DNA of 64,000 nucleotides. Source: Ruminiclostridium sp. GTDB taxonomy: Bacteria > Bacillota > Clostridia > Oscillospirales > Ruminococcaceae. Below, in pieces: positions 24,020 through 34,004 of the stretch (the stretch's first letter is position 1; each line of letters opens with the position of its first letter). A program made the position numbers and the translations under genes. A model generated the notes under the pieces. The model had not been told where the DNA came from and ran no database searches. It saw only the letters and a list, made by a program, of their open reading frames with translations. The DNA lies in contig JAGBLA010000055.1 of assembly GCA_017635675.1 (NCBI GenBank), positions 1 to 64,000 on the forward strand, in the 5' to 3' direction.

Positions 24020-25948
24020 TTACTGATTGATCTTGAAACGAGCGACCTGATCCTTGAGGAGCTTGGACTGACCCGAGAGCTCTTCGCAGGACGCGGCAGT
24101 CTCCTCGGCAGTAGCCGAGTTGGTCTGAATTACCTGAGATATCTGCTCTACGCCTGTTGTGATCTGACGGATAGACTCGTTCTGCTCTGCACTTGCGGAA
24201 GCGATCTCGGAAATAAGTGTCGCGGTCTGTGCGGACATATCCTTGACTTCCTTCATTGACTCGGCAGTGGACATCGCGATCTTGCTGCCCTTGCCGACAG
24301 CCTCGATAGAAGCAGTGATAAGCGATGTAGTGGAGCTTGCGGCTTCCGCAGACTTGCTCGCGAGGTTACGTACTTCATCGGCAACGACTGCAAAGCCCTT
24401 GCCCGCGTCACCCGCACGCGCAGCCTCGACTGCGGCGTTGAGTGCGAGGATATTTGTCTGGAACGCGATATCTTCGATAGTCTTGATGATCTTTTCGATC
24501 TCCTGCGATGTGGAGCTTATCTCGTTCATCGCCTGGACCATGTTCTGGATCTCCTGATCCTGTTCGTTTACTCTGTCCTGAGTCTGTCTGGAGAGGTTGC
24601 CTGCCTGAGCCGCGTTCTGAGCGGTATTTGCGATCTGAGTGGAAACTTCCGCGATAGTAGCAGAGATCTCTTCGATAGCCGATGCCTGACGGGTCGTACC
24701 GTCTGCGAGAGACTGGGAGCCTTCCGCCATCTGATTTGAGCCCGTGAGGACTTCGTCGGAAGAAGTGTTCATTCTGCTGAGAGTCTGACCGAGGTCATCT
24801 TCTATCTTAAGTATATTCTGCTCGATCTCCTCGAACACGCCGGGGTACTTGACAGAAGGTGTTTCGGTGAAATCGCCGTTAGCCATAGCAGCAAGTATTC
24901 TTGAAGAGTCGCCCACAACATCGTTCATGCCGTGCTTTGCACTGCGGAGCGTTTCAACGAAACGACCGACCTCGTCATCAGCAAACTTGTATGTAACGTT
25001 GGTAGTATCGAGCTGACCTGCCAGCATTTCGTTTGCATAGGATTCTGCGTGCTTGAGAGGAGTGGTAACTCTCTTGGTGCAGAATATGAATATGAATACA
25101 GCTATTCCGACCGCGCCGACAACGCCTATTACGATAGCAAGTACCGTTACGGTAGTGAACTCGGTATCGGCCTCGGTAGAGTCGTAGCCGGCGAAATATG
25201 CGCCGACAACGTTGTTTGCGTAGTCATACATAGGAGAATAGTAAACGTAGTAAGACTTTCCGTTGATAGTAGCCTGACCCGAGAAGTCCTGCTTACCGTT
25301 GATAACTGCGGATTCGATGTTGGAAGCCATTGCGGTGCCGATCATGTTGGAGCCGAGAGTTGTGGCAAATCTCGTATTGCCGCTGAATACCGTTACATCA
25401 CAGTCGCTTGCCTTCTTACAGTCGTCAAGATATGTCTGGTTGCTCAGAAGGAAGCCTACGATATAAGCGAAACTCTCGCCGTTTATCACATTCTGGGAAG
25501 CGCTTACGATACAAAGGCGGTCGCCGCTCTTGACGATACCCGAAATGTTCTGACCTCTTGCGACAGAACCGAAATCAAACGAATCAAGCGGGAACTTTTC
25601 GGACTTGAAGAATACGCTGCCGTTTGAATCGGCAACGCCGCCGAAAAGCTCTGAATGAGAACCGAGGTTCTGCTGATATATCTTTGTCATGGCATCGGTA
25701 TCTCTTCTGGAAGCCGCATCATTGAACGCAGCATCCTCCGCGAATATGATCTCATAGAGACCGAGTGTTGCCTGCTCGTCATCTACCGCGCTCTTAAGAG
25801 ATGTCTCGCCTATCTTTGCCTTTTCCTTCAGCAGTCCGTCGTTGTATCCCGAGAAGGAAACAAGCGTCGTGACTATCATAGCCGCAACAAGTACTACGAT
25901 ACAGATAGTCGTGATTAAAACTATCTGTGTGCCAAGTTTTTTAAACAT
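24020..25948 (-). CDS. methyl-accepting chemotaxis protein
   Basis: The 642-residue receptor has an N-terminal membrane helix (about 8-32), an outer sensory domain (about 33-255, Cache-like in size and in its [10 protein letters not shown] end), a second helix (about 262-288), a HAMP region, and a long cytosolic coiled coil. The conserved hairpin tip is present ([20 protein letters not shown] followed by the family's [14 protein letters not shown] run), which contacts CheA and CheW. The C-terminus lacks the NWxTF tether for methylation enzymes. No che or flagellar gene is adjacent. The start follows GGAGGACAAC, and there is a consensus promoter about 125 bases upstream. Confidence 0.95.
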   Translation of the reverse strand: MFKKLGTQIVLITTICIVVLVAAMIVTTLVSFSGYNDGLLKEKAKIGETSLKSAVDDEQATLGLYEIIFAEDAAFNDAASRRDTDAMTKIYQQNLGSHSELFGGVADSNGSVFFKSEKFPLDSFDFGSVARGQNISGIVKSGDRLCIVSASQNVINGESFAYIVGFLLSNQTYLDDCKKASDCDVTVFSGNTRFATTLGSNMIGTAMASNIESAVINGKQDFSGQATINGKSYYVYYSPMYDYANNVVGAYFAGYDSTEADTEFTTVTVLAIVIGVVGAVGIAVFIFIFCTKRVTTPLKHAESYANEMLAGQLDTTNVTYKFADDEVGRFVETLRSAKHGMNDVVGDSSRILAAMANGDFTETPSVKYPGVFEEIEQNILKIEDDLGQTLSRMNTSSDEVLTGSNQMAEGSQSLADGTTRQASAIEEISATIAEVSTQIANTAQNAAQAGNLSRQTQDRVNEQDQEIQNMVQAMNEISSTSQEIEKIIKTIEDIAFQTNILALNAAVEAARAGDAGKGFAVVADEVRNLASKSAEAASSTTSLITASIEAVGKGSKIAMSTAESMKEVKDMSAQTATLISEIASASAEQNESIRQITTGVEQISQVIQTNSATAEETAASCEELSGQSKLLKDQVARFKINQ

Positions 25949-26072
25949 TGTGTTGTCCTCCGAACAAAAATTGATGTATTCTGAAAAGCCTGTACGAAAC
26001 CGGCTTCAAATACCGTACTTTGATTTGTTCATATCCCCCGTTTTCGGGAATAAAACTGTCGGTTCAAGTGTT

Positions 26073-26101
26073 ATTATAGCACATATTCTTATAATAGTCA
26101 A
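26073..26101 (-). promoter_or_regulatory. promoter of the chemoreceptor gene
   Basis: On the minus strand TTGACT (26101-26096), 17-base spacer, TATAAT (26078-26073). Confidence 0.72.
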
Positions 26102-26321
26102 TATCTTGTAACAAAAAAAGTGTTTTTTTGTAAAATATTTTACAATTTTATCAATAGATTAAACCATTTCATTTTCTTGAGATACGCTTACTCCACTGTA
26201 TATAAGAAAATTGCGGTGTAATTCAGCACATTATCACGCTTACATATTAACGCGCTTCGTGTAACATTGTTCATCTGTCGGTAATACACGAAAAAGCTCC
26301 GTAAAACTGCGTTCAGCACAC

Positions 26322-26358
26322 AAAAAAAGGCACGGGATATATTTCCCATGCCGTTTTT
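26322..26358 (-). terminator. terminator of the acidic hypothetical gene
   Basis: On the minus strand a stem of nine pairs (GGCATGGGA with TCCCGTGCC, one G-T) ends in seven Ts. Confidence 0.85.
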
Positions 26359-26370
26359 GCGCTGTATTCA

Positions 26371-26793
26371 TCAGCCTATATCTTCGATATCTATGTCGGG
26401 AAGCATATTGATGTCAACATAATAATCTTCCCCGCTTTGTACGGGTTTGTTTTCAGCCTCGACATCTATTATCCTGTCAAGCTCCTCGCTCTCGTCAAGG
26501 CTTATCATATCGTCCATTTCTTCCGTTTCGTCCTCAAATCCGAAATCAGCGTCAAAAGCCCCCACCTTCATCTGTGACATAGCGCTGAGTCTGCTGATAT
26601 CCGCTCCGGCAGAGAAACCGTTCACTCCTGTTTCGGTGCTCACACGGGTCTCCTCCTTGCCGCCCACTGTGTCAAGGAACACGCTGCCGAAACCTGTGCC
26701 GCCCTCCGTCCTCCGCTCGTCAGAGCCTGCGTTATATGACGTATTTACGCTGTTGTTCTTTCCTATGCTGTTTAGAGTATCAGAATATGCCAT
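26371..26793 (-). CDS. acidic hypothetical protein, 140 residues
   Basis: ATG 26793 is chosen because AGGAG lies 7 bases upstream; the frame also extends back to 26835. The product is soluble-looking and has two halves: a Ser/Gly/Asn-rich N-terminal part and a strongly acidic C-terminal part (repeated Glu-Glu and Asp-Ile-Glu words). No signal peptide, membrane segment or Cys is seen. I do not recognise a family. Its composition suggests an unstructured or scaffold-like protein. It is monocistronic with a good terminator. Confidence 0.65.
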   Translation of the reverse strand: MAYSDTLNSIGKNNSVNTSYNAGSDERRTEGGTGFGSVFLDTVGGKEETRVSTETGVNGFSAGADISRLSAMSQMKVGAFDADFGFEDETEEMDDMISLDESEELDRIIDVEAENKPVQSGEDYYVDINMLPDIDIEDIG

Positions 26794-27027
26794 AGTCATT
26801 CTCCTGTTTCTCGGTCTGTGACCGCCGTATTTCAATTGTTCTGCGCATTATATCGGATATACTATCCGTATTATCTGTATTTTAGTCATTATAACATAAT
26901 GTTATACGATAATCAATTGGAAAAATAAATAAATATCCAAACTGTAACCGAACTGTAATATGGTATATTTTCACAAAAACGACACATTATATGGTGTATC
27001 ATTATGATTTGACATCAATATCTGCGA

Positions 27028-27056
27028 TTGACTTGTGCGAGCCGCTATGATATACT
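27028..27056 (+). promoter_or_regulatory. promoter of the AlkD-like gene
   Basis: TTGACT (27028-27033), 17-base spacer, TATACT (27051-27056), 35 bases before the ATG. Confidence 0.72.
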
Positions 27057-27090
27057 ATATAATATAATAAATGTGATAGGAGAAATTGTC

Positions 27091-27780
27091 ATGACGGAAA
27101 TAAGCAGGAGAATAACAGAAATGCTGCTGGAGCACCGTGACGAGGAATACGCCGTATTCAACGCGCGTATAGTGCCGAATGTTGACCCGTCGCGTGTTAT
27201 GGGAGTGAGGGCGCCGAACATAAAAGCCGTATTCAGAGAGCTCAAAGGAGAAGACCTCAGCGGATTTCTCGCTGACCTGCCGCATTTGTACATAGAAGAA
27301 TACTATCTGCACGCGCAAATCATAAATAATATGCGCAATTTTAACGATTGTCTGACTGAAACAGAGCGTTTGCTGCCTTACATCGACAACTGGGAATCCT
27401 GCGACAGTCTCACTCCCAAGGCTCTGAGCAAAGACAAGCCTGCACTGATCGAACGCATAAAAGTCTGGCACAAGTCGAGCCGCACTTACACAGTTCGCTT
27501 TGCCACAGGCTGTCTTATGCGGTACTTCCTCGGTGAGGATTTTAAGCGTGAATATGCGGAAATGGCGGCATCCATACGCTCTGAGGAATACTATATCAAC
27601 ATGATGACCGCATGGTATTTCGCTACCGCTCTTGCAAAGAACTACGATGAAATCCTGCCGTTCATAGAACAGCGCCGCCTTGATGACTGGACGCACAACA
27701 AAGCTATTCAGAAGGCAATAGAAAGCTACCGCGTCACCGACGAGCACAAGGAGCATCTGCGTGCGCTGCGCATAAAATGA
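27091..27780 (+). CDS. AlkD-like DNA alkylation repair protein
   Basis: The 229-residue protein is a HEAT-like helical repeat protein of the DNA alkylation repair family, glycosylases that remove bulky or positively charged alkylated bases without flipping them. Typical motifs are MGVRAPNIKAVFREL (about residues 33-48), LPYIDNWESCDSL (about 94-106, with the Trp-x-x-Cys-Asp motif that carries the catalytic Asp), MMTAWYFATALAKNY and LDDWTHNKAIQKAIES near the end. ATG 27091 with GATAGGAGA upstream is chosen; the longer frame begins in the promoter. It ends exactly where the convergent pnuC ends, with no base between the stop codons. Confidence 0.92.
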   Translation: MTEISRRITEMLLEHRDEEYAVFNARIVPNVDPSRVMGVRAPNIKAVFRELKGEDLSGFLADLPHLYIEEYYLHAQIINNMRNFNDCLTETERLLPYIDNWESCDSLTPKALSKDKPALIERIKVWHKSSRTYTVRFATGCLMRYFLGEDFKREYAEMAASIRSEEYYINMMTAWYFATALAKNYDEILPFIEQRRLDDWTHNKAIQKAIESYRVTDEHKEHLRALRIK

Positions 27781-28479
27781 TTACTCCCCGCGGCTCTGAC
27801 GCTTTTCCATGCGCCGCCAGCTTATGAAACCGTAGATATCATTTGCGAGGAACATCACAAAACAGATGACTACCGACATATACGATGTATTCTCCCTTGC
27901 GGCAAGCACCCAAAGCACGATGAGCACAGCGTCGTTCATAGCATAAAGCAGCGCGAAATACGGACTTCTGCGGAATGTCAGATACACCGCGGCAAAGCTC
28001 GTTGTGACCGACAGCGTGCTTGGCAGGAGATTGGCTGTACCGAACTCACTTAGAATGAAATAGAACACTCCCGTTACAGCTGCCGTAAGCACCGCCATAA
28101 ACACTATCTCAGGCAGCCTCAGCCTGTTCACCTTCACCTGCGAACGGTCTCCGCCGTAAGGGTTGCGAAGCCAAGAAATAAGCGCAAGCACTGCCATTGG
28201 CGCGGTCATGCCGAGATATGTCGCCATTTCTCCGTAATAACGGAAATCGTATGAAATAATGCCGTACATTATGCTGAAAGCCACCATAAGCACCTGCCCC
28301 GCGGGATTTCCCTTGGCACAGAAGATAAGCGAGGTCACGCCTAAAAGCGATGCCGCAAGCGTAAGAATGTTCTCTTTGTCAAATATTATGAACGATACAG
28401 CTATAAGTGTCACCGACGTTCCCCACAGCACTAATTCACCTGCGGTAAAATAGCTGAAAGCCCTGTTTATTAATTTCAT
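27781..28479 (-). CDS. pnuC: PnuC-family nicotinamide riboside transporter
   Basis: PnuC proteins are seven-helix facilitators for vitamin-type substrates, in most cases nicotinamide riboside. The 232-residue product has about seven membrane helices. Family features include a GELVLWGTSVTLIAVSFII start, FSIMYGIISYDFRYYGEM (the Tyr-rich substrate segment), WLRNPYGG, and a final NDIYGFISWRRMEKRQ, where the N-x-x-x-G-x-x-x-W motif is typical. The direction and short gap (97 bases) suggest it may be read through from the Na/Pi cotransporter gene, with a strong hairpin in between. Confidence 0.9.
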   Translation of the reverse strand: MKLINRAFSYFTAGELVLWGTSVTLIAVSFIIFDKENILTLAASLLGVTSLIFCAKGNPAGQVLMVAFSIMYGIISYDFRYYGEMATYLGMTAPMAVLALISWLRNPYGGDRSQVKVNRLRLPEIVFMAVLTAAVTGVFYFILSEFGTANLLPSTLSVTTSFAAVYLTFRRSPYFALLYAMNDAVLIVLWVLAARENTSYMSVVICFVMFLANDIYGFISWRRMEKRQSRGE

Positions 28480-28493
28480 TCAGTACTCCCGAC

Positions 28494-28550
28494 AAAAAAA
28501 GCATTCGCGAGAGTATCTGCAAAGACCTGACGATACTCTCCGAATGCTTT
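28494..28550 (-). terminator. long terminator or attenuator hairpin between Na/Pi gene and pnuC
   Basis: On the minus strand AAAGCATTCGGAGAGTATC pairs with GATACTCTCGCGAATGCTTT almost perfectly and is followed by seven Ts, ending 15 bases before the pnuC start. It ends the upstream transcript and may control read-through into pnuC. Confidence 0.85.
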
Positions 28551-28576
28551 CGCATTTTCCCTACCCGGTGGCAGGG

Positions 28577-30340
28577 TCATTGAACTATTTTGTCTATCGA
28601 ATACTTTTGCTTATAGTATTCGTAGCACTTTTTGTACTCCTTCGTAACTTCGCTTTTGAGGTTGTTGATGTATTCGTGCATATCAAAGCTGTCATGCGCT
28701 ATCTCTATCATGCAGACCGCAATATTCGAGCAGTGATCCGAGATGCGCTCAAGGTTCGTAAGCAGGTCGGACAGCACAAAACCCATTTCGATCGTACATT
28801 CCTGCTTTCTGAGCCTTTCAACATGTGCGGATTTTATCTGTACCTTGAGCCAGTCAACTACCTGTTCAAGCGGCTCGACGCTCACGGCGGTCTTTAAGTC
28901 GTTGTTCTCAAATGCCGTGATAGACATATCGAGTATCTCTCTCACCGCCGAGATCATGACTTTTATCTCATTTACCGCTCCGTCCGAGAATTTCAGCTCC
29001 TTGTCATGTATCTCCTCCGCGGACTCAACGATGTTCACCGCATGGTCGGAAAGCCTTTCAAAATCGCCTATCATGTGCAGAAGCTTAGAGACCTCATGAC
29101 TGTCCGCTTCCGAGGTGTTCTGGTTGCTGACCTTGACAAGGTATGTTCCGAGACTGTCCTCGTACTTATCCACGGCTTCCTCTATATCCCGCACCTTCTG
29201 GGCGGTCTTTTCATTGTAATCGAACAATATGCCGAACGCAAGCTCCAGCGACCGCTCCGCTTCATGCGCCATGCTTATAGCCACGGTGCGGCTTCTGTCG
29301 ATAGCGATAGACGGCGTTGAGAGCAGACGGTCATCGAGAAGAGCAAACTCGCCCTTGTCCGAGCCTTCCCTTATCACCAGGCACGCGAGCTTTTCAAGCA
29401 GCTTATTGAACGGTGCCAGTGTCACGATAGTCAGAATGTTGAATGCCGAATGGCATATCGCAATGCCGAGCGGGGTCACAGCTTCATTGGAAACAGCGGG
29501 CTGCAGCACAGCATTCACGACCGAATAGACAGTGAGCCATACGATAGTTCCGATTGTATTGAAACTAAGGTGTATGAACGCGGCACGTTTGGCATTCTTG
29601 TTCGCACCGAGGGACGAAAGCATGGCGGTGACGCAGGTGCCGATGTTCTGTCCCATTATAATAGGTATGGCACTTGAATACTTCAGCGTGCCGTTCAGCG
29701 ACAAAGCCTGAAGTATCCCGACAGAAGCAGCCGACGACTGGATTATGGCAGTTATCACCGCACCCGCGAGAACGCCGAGGATAGGATTTGAGAACATACC
29801 CATAAGCTCCGCGAATTCAGGAACGTCTTTCAGCCCCGAGACAGCTTCGGTGATTATCTGCATTCCGTACATAAGGAACGAAAGTCCGAACAGTATCGAC
29901 GCTGTATCCGCCTTCTTGGAGTCTTTCTTGAAGGCGAGCAGCATTATAATCGCCACAAAGGCGATTATAGGCGTAAATGTACGGGGATTCAAGAACTGCA
30001 CCCACATGACGTCGCTGTCAACGCCGATAAGCGACATTATCCATGACGTTACCGAGGTTCCGAGGTTCGCGCCCATTATTATGCCGATAGCTTGTCCGAG
30101 CGTTAAGATGCCCGAGTTTACAAAACCCACCACCATTACCGTTGTGGTAGCGGAAGACTGGATAACGGCTGTAATGATAACGCCGAGCAGGAAACCCTTG
30201 AATTTTGTCGATGTCGCCGCGGCAAGCAGAGTTTTGAGCTTGCCCCCGGCTTTCTTTTCGAGACCCTGACCCATTAGCTTTACGCCGTAAAGCAGCAGAG
30301 CCAGACCTCCCAGAAGTGAAAACACATTGAAAATGTCCAT
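28577..30340 (-). CDS. Na/Pi cotransporter family protein with PhoU-like tail
   Basis: The 587-residue protein imports phosphate with sodium or acts as a phosphate exporter. It has the inverted-repeat NptA/PNaS core: the first QSSATTTVMVVGFVNSG with GANLGTSVTSWI (about 60-105) and the second QSSAASVGILQAL with GQNIGTCVTA (about 200-240), each with the Q-S-S-A signature. A C-terminal helical PhoU-like domain spans about 335-560, with a typical LLHMIGDFERLSDHAVNIVE motif. The start at ATG 30340 is preferred to GTG 30349. It is well separated from the U32 gene upstream and ends at a strong hairpin before pnuC. Confidence 0.93.
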   Translation of the reverse strand: MDIFNVFSLLGGLALLLYGVKLMGQGLEKKAGGKLKTLLAAATSTKFKGFLLGVIITAVIQSSATTTVMVVGFVNSGILTLGQAIGIIMGANLGTSVTSWIMSLIGVDSDVMWVQFLNPRTFTPIIAFVAIIMLLAFKKDSKKADTASILFGLSFLMYGMQIITEAVSGLKDVPEFAELMGMFSNPILGVLAGAVITAIIQSSAASVGILQALSLNGTLKYSSAIPIIMGQNIGTCVTAMLSSLGANKNAKRAAFIHLSFNTIGTIVWLTVYSVVNAVLQPAVSNEAVTPLGIAICHSAFNILTIVTLAPFNKLLEKLACLVIREGSDKGEFALLDDRLLSTPSIAIDRSRTVAISMAHEAERSLELAFGILFDYNEKTAQKVRDIEEAVDKYEDSLGTYLVKVSNQNTSEADSHEVSKLLHMIGDFERLSDHAVNIVESAEEIHDKELKFSDGAVNEIKVMISAVREILDMSITAFENNDLKTAVSVEPLEQVVDWLKVQIKSAHVERLRKQECTIEMGFVLSDLLTNLERISDHCSNIAVCMIEIAHDSFDMHEYINNLKSEVTKEYKKCYEYYKQKYSIDKIVQ

Positions 30341-30519
30341 TTTCAGCACCCGATGGTATTATCTTATTTTATCTTTTCTTTACATTATTATTATAAGCGT
30401 TTTCACTCCCGATTTCAAGTATATTTCGACCTGATTTTCAAATTCTGTGCTTTTGCATAACCATTCCGTGACCTTTTAAAAATATCAGTGCAAATTGACG
30501 GGCGCGGGATCACCCGATA

Positions 30520-31749
30520 CTATCCTCTGAGCCACATATCATCGGCACGGGCAATGATACCGCGCCGTATTGAGTTTATCTGTGACGCGGAAAGAGACAA
30601 GCTGCCGTTCATGCTTACAGATATTATGTTCATTTCGTATATGGTACCGCCTGTCTTTCGAAGACGCGCTTCTATCTCCTCCGTAGTCACAGCGCGGTTT
30701 ATGGCAGTCTCAGGCACGATACCGGTGTCCAATACGCAGGTTCTGCCGCCCGTGGTTATCGCAGCCGTTATTTCCCTGCCCTGCGCTATGTCAAGCGACA
30801 CATCTATGGTGTGCCGTTTGTACGGCTTGTCATACAGCCGTTTCATCTCGCGAAGCGCTGCCGAAGCCGCTTCAACATCGTCCTTGGTGCGTATTCCCTG
30901 CATATCGTACAGAGAACCGTCGTAATATGAACGCGTGAAACCGCTGCGAGAGAACACTGCCCGCAATGACTCCATATCCGGTTTCTCACCCGCGAGCACC
31001 TGACGGCAGGCGGTGACAGCAGCCGCGACGTACTCCGGGCGTTTCATCCTGCCCTCTATCTTCGCGGAGGTCACTCCAAGCTCATTAAGCTCGGGGAGCT
31101 TCTCAATTATCGAAAGGTCTTTCAGAGACAGCACATTATTCCGCTCTCCGCAGGTGAAATCAAGCCTGCACGGTTGGGCGCACAGCCCGCGGTTACCGCT
31201 CCTTCCGCCGTACATTGCGCTCATAAGACACTGACCGCTGACACAGACGCACAAAGCGCCGTGAACGAATACCTCTGTTTCGATGTCAACGTTTCTCACT
31301 ACCCTTGCTATCTCGTCACGGGACATCTCCCGCGCCAGCACCACCCGCGAAAAACCGTGCTTACGCGCAAACTCCGCGCCCGCAGCCGACGTGACCGTCA
31401 TTTGCGTAGAGGCATGAAGGCGCAGCCCAGGTGCGGTCTGATGTATCACCCGTGCTGCCCCGAAGTCCTGCACGATCACCCCGTCAACGCCCGCATCGGC
31501 TATGCCTTCGGCAGTCCTCGCAAGCTCGGCAAGCTCATCGTCGAAAACCACGGTATTGAGCGTGACATAGACCTTCACGCCGGAGATATGACATTCACGG
31601 ACAGCAGCGCTGAGCTGACTGTCGGTAAAATTCTGCGCGTTCCTGCGGGCGGAGAACCTCGGCGCACCGAGATACACCGCATCCGCCCCGGAATTGAGAG
31701 CGGCGGGGAGATGTTCCTCACCGCCGCATGGTGCAAGTATTTCTATCAT
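30520..31749 (-). CDS. U32-family peptidase/hydroxylase-like protein
   Basis: U32 proteins include collagenase-like enzymes and the RNA hydroxylases TrhP and RlhA, which need prephenate and an iron-sulfur cluster. The 409-residue protein has MIEILAPCGGEEHLPAALNSGADAVYLG-type start motifs, FVHGALCVCVSGQCLMS and GRSGNRGLCAQPCR (about 160-195), where the clustered Cys fit the U32 cluster site. The end resembles the front of a DUF3656 domain (LRKTGGTIYEM and LSLSASQINSIRRG) and then stops, so the long C-terminal half of RlhA-like proteins is absent. The start overlaps the zapA stop by one base, so the pair is co-translated. Confidence 0.88.
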   Translation of the reverse strand: MIEILAPCGGEEHLPAALNSGADAVYLGAPRFSARRNAQNFTDSQLSAAVRECHISGVKVYVTLNTVVFDDELAELARTAEGIADAGVDGVIVQDFGAARVIHQTAPGLRLHASTQMTVTSAAGAEFARKHGFSRVVLAREMSRDEIARVVRNVDIETEVFVHGALCVCVSGQCLMSAMYGGRSGNRGLCAQPCRLDFTCGERNNVLSLKDLSIIEKLPELNELGVTSAKIEGRMKRPEYVAAAVTACRQVLAGEKPDMESLRAVFSRSGFTRSYYDGSLYDMQGIRTKDDVEAASAALREMKRLYDKPYKRHTIDVSLDIAQGREITAAITTGGRTCVLDTGIVPETAINRAVTTEEIEARLRKTGGTIYEMNIISVSMNGSLSLSASQINSIRRGIIARADDMWLRG

Positions 31750-32963
31750 TACAGTTTCGACATTCCGCCGTCGTCGGCATCGCTGCCGCCTGCGTTTCCG
31801 GAGCTGTCCGCAGGTTTGTCGGGAGCTATGCGCACGCCAGCCTCACCGCTCTGAACAGCAGCCTCGGATTCCGCGTCAAAGGTAGTCTGTATGTATCTCC
31901 CGCTGAGGTGATCCTCGCTCTTCATGTTGAGAATATCTTTAAGGCGCTCGACCTGCTGCTGGAGCTCGATTATCTCCTCCTCCTTGCGCGCGATGCTCAG
32001 CCCGTAGGAGTTTTCATAGTTTTTCAGTATGTTACGGAGCTTGTTGTTCTCGTCCTCTTTTTCATCGACTTTATGACGGATAGCCTGCTCTGTCTCCGCG
32101 AGAAGACTGCGCAGCTTGTCTATCTCGTTGCTTCTGCTTTCGAGCTGACGGATAGTGCGCTCGTACTCGGCTATCTTCTTTGCCGATTCATTCTCGTCAA
32201 CGACCGTTCTGTGAGCGGCTTTGAGCTTTTCTATCTCCTCGTTCGCTATTGCAAGCTCGATCTCAAGATCCTCTTTCTCGGAGCGCAGCTTCTTCACAGC
32301 TTCCTCATTTGCGGAAACTGTACCGTCTGCCTCAACAGCTATGGAATTTATCTCCATTTTCGTGATCTTTCCGTTAAGCTCGGCTATCTGCTTGTTTGCG
32401 GCTTCAAGGCGGTCACGCTGTACCTCAAGCTCATTGCGCAGCGCTTCATTTGCCGCCACCTCAGTGAACTTGTCCTTGTTGAGGTTCGCGATTATCTTGT
32501 TGTTGGAGGCGAGCGCCGCCTTGGTATCGTTGAGCACTATCTGGCTCTTGTTATACGCGTCGGCGATCTGCGCCTGTTTCTGTGTAACATCGGCGAGCCG
32601 TCTTTCAAGATCGGCACAGCGGGCTTTCAGCTCACGGTTCTCCGCTGACGCGGCAGTTTCCTTGTCCTTGTGCTCTGTGATCTGCCCCGTGAGGGTGTCT
32701 ATGCGTTCTTCGAGCACCTCTATCTTGCCGTTGAGCTCGTCGATAAGCGCCTGATCGACCTCACTGCGTTTGTCGCTCAGAGAATCTCCCATAAGCAGCA
32801 ATGCCGCATAAGCGGTAAGCTCCGCCTCTATCGCGTTCGGCTTTGTTTTGGCAAGGTATTTTATCTGTTCGTCGAAATTCTTTGCGAAATGCAGGACTTC
32901 TTCGGGTTTATCGGTCTTTATAAAATATACTCTTTCATTTACTTTAAGTTTGAGCTTATCCAT
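31749..32963 (-). CDS. zapA: ZapA-domain protein with long coiled coil
   Basis: ZapA binds FtsZ and promotes Z-ring bundling. Residues 1-100 form the ZapA domain (KLKLKVNERVYFIKTDKPEE, then AALLLMGDSLSDKR). The remaining 300 residues are a nearly unbroken charged coiled coil (repeats of Leu/Ile heptads with Glu, Lys and Asp), ending in a Gly/Asp/Ser-rich tail. Canonical ZapA is about 85-110 residues, so this is a long clostridial variant that may act as a spacer or scaffold at the division site. It is translated with the U32 gene; this order is common in Clostridia. Confidence 0.85.
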   Translation of the reverse strand: MDKLKLKVNERVYFIKTDKPEEVLHFAKNFDEQIKYLAKTKPNAIEAELTAYAALLLMGDSLSDKRSEVDQALIDELNGKIEVLEERIDTLTGQITEHKDKETAASAENRELKARCADLERRLADVTQKQAQIADAYNKSQIVLNDTKAALASNNKIIANLNKDKFTEVAANEALRNELEVQRDRLEAANKQIAELNGKITKMEINSIAVEADGTVSANEEAVKKLRSEKEDLEIELAIANEEIEKLKAAHRTVVDENESAKKIAEYERTIRQLESRSNEIDKLRSLLAETEQAIRHKVDEKEDENNKLRNILKNYENSYGLSIARKEEEIIELQQQVERLKDILNMKSEDHLSGRYIQTTFDAESEAAVQSGEAGVRIAPDKPADSSGNAGGSDADDGGMSKL

Positions 32964-33103
32964 AATTTCGGGCCCTTCCTGTGTTATTTTGACGTCTGCG
33001 GAGCAAAATCACCGCGGGACATTGTTATACATATACATTATACAACATAATGTCAAAAAAGAAAAGAGGTTTTACAAAATTTTTTTCTATTTTTAAAAAT
33101 TTG

Positions 33104-33132
33104 TTGAAAAAATCTGAGAAATATAGTATAAT
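33104..33132 (+). promoter_or_regulatory. promoter of the esterase-to-trmB gene run
   Basis: TTGAAA (33104-33109), 17-base spacer, TATAAT (33127-33132), about 58 bases before the ATG. Confidence 0.72.
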
Positions 33133-33190
33133 AATACAGATATATTTTCTGAACCGTAAAAACCCGACAAACAACGAAAGGACACAGAAA

Positions 33191-34000
33191 ATGAACATTA
33201 AAACGTTTTATCTGAACAACGAAAAGACCGTATTGATGAAAGCTTACCTGCTGGGCGGGGTGGAGAGCATCGAGTGGTGCAAAAAACGTCCCGCGATACT
33301 GATACTTCCCGGCGGCGGGTACGAATACTGCTCCGAGCGTGAGGCTGAGCCCGTGGCGCTGCATTATACCGCCGAGGGCTATAATGCCTTCGTGCTGTAT
33401 TACACCTGCGGTGCGCAGTACCCTGCATCGTTCCGCGACGCTGCATACGCGCTTTACAAGATACGTATGCGCTCGGAGGAATTCGGCATCGACCGCAGCA
33501 AAATAGCAGTCTGGGGAGCAAGCGCGGGCGGGCATCTCGCGGGCTGCCTTGCAACCATGTGGAACGACGTGAATATCCTTGAAACACTGGGCTGCGAGCC
33601 GCAGGATATACGTCCCGACGCCGCAATACTCTGCTACCCCGTGATAAGCGGTATTACCGCTCCCCACAAGGGCTCGTTTGAAGTGCTGCTCGGCAAGGAC
33701 GCTTCCCACGGAGACCTTTCCCGCCTCTCGCTTGAAAACCGCGTTACTCCGAAAACCCCGCCTACATTTATATGGTGCACCGCCAATGACGACTGTGTGC
33801 CTGCCCACAACAGCCTTGTAATGGCGAGGGCGCTTGTGTCCAACAAGGTGCCTGTGGAGCTGCACATGTTCGACGAGGGTCCTCACGGACTTTCCACCTG
33901 TGACAAGGTGACCGGCTGGAACGACTACTTCTACCGGGATAACTGCAAGACATGGATAGACCTGTCGATAAAGTTCCTGGCGAAGTACATGAAAGTGTAA
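33191..34000 (+). CDS. alpha/beta hydrolase, carbohydrate-esterase type
   Basis: The 269-residue protein has a complete Ser hydrolase triad: Ser111 in WGASAGGHLAG, an Asp in the ANDDCVP segment (about residue 215) and a His in EGPHGLS (about 240). The oxyanion segment ILPGGGYEYCSERE lies at about 37-52. This order is typical of acetyl-xylan or feruloyl esterase-like proteins that remove acyl groups from plant polysaccharide. There is no signal peptide, so it likely acts on imported oligosaccharides. ATG 33191 with GAAAGGAC upstream is preferred; the longer frame from 33050 includes the promoter. It starts a five-gene run: esterase, nitroreductase, lysA, nudix, trmB. Confidence 0.9.
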   Translation: MNIKTFYLNNEKTVLMKAYLLGGVESIEWCKKRPAILILPGGGYEYCSEREAEPVALHYTAEGYNAFVLYYTCGAQYPASFRDAAYALYKIRMRSEEFGIDRSKIAVWGASAGGHLAGCLATMWNDVNILETLGCEPQDIRPDAAILCYPVISGITAPHKGSFEVLLGKDASHGDLSRLSLENRVTPKTPPTFIWCTANDDCVPAHNSLVMARALVSNKVPVELHMFDEGPHGLSTCDKVTGWNDYFYRDNCKTWIDLSIKFLAKYMKV

Positions 34001-34004
34001 TTTT

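Larger units (their letters stand above)
25949..26370. other. intergenic region between chemoreceptor and acidic protein
   Basis: It holds the chemoreceptor promoter, a perfect A/T-only hairpin (ACAAAAAAA/TTTTTTTGT near 26109-26129), and the terminator of the next minus-strand gene at 26322-26358. No gene or RNA is recognised in 26130-26320. Confidence 0.5.

Noticed and set aside
28480..28600. possible riboswitch before pnuC
   Set aside because: The structure is a plain long terminator hairpin; I could not match a conserved riboswitch core, including the known NAD-type motifs. A covariance search would be needed to reopen this.
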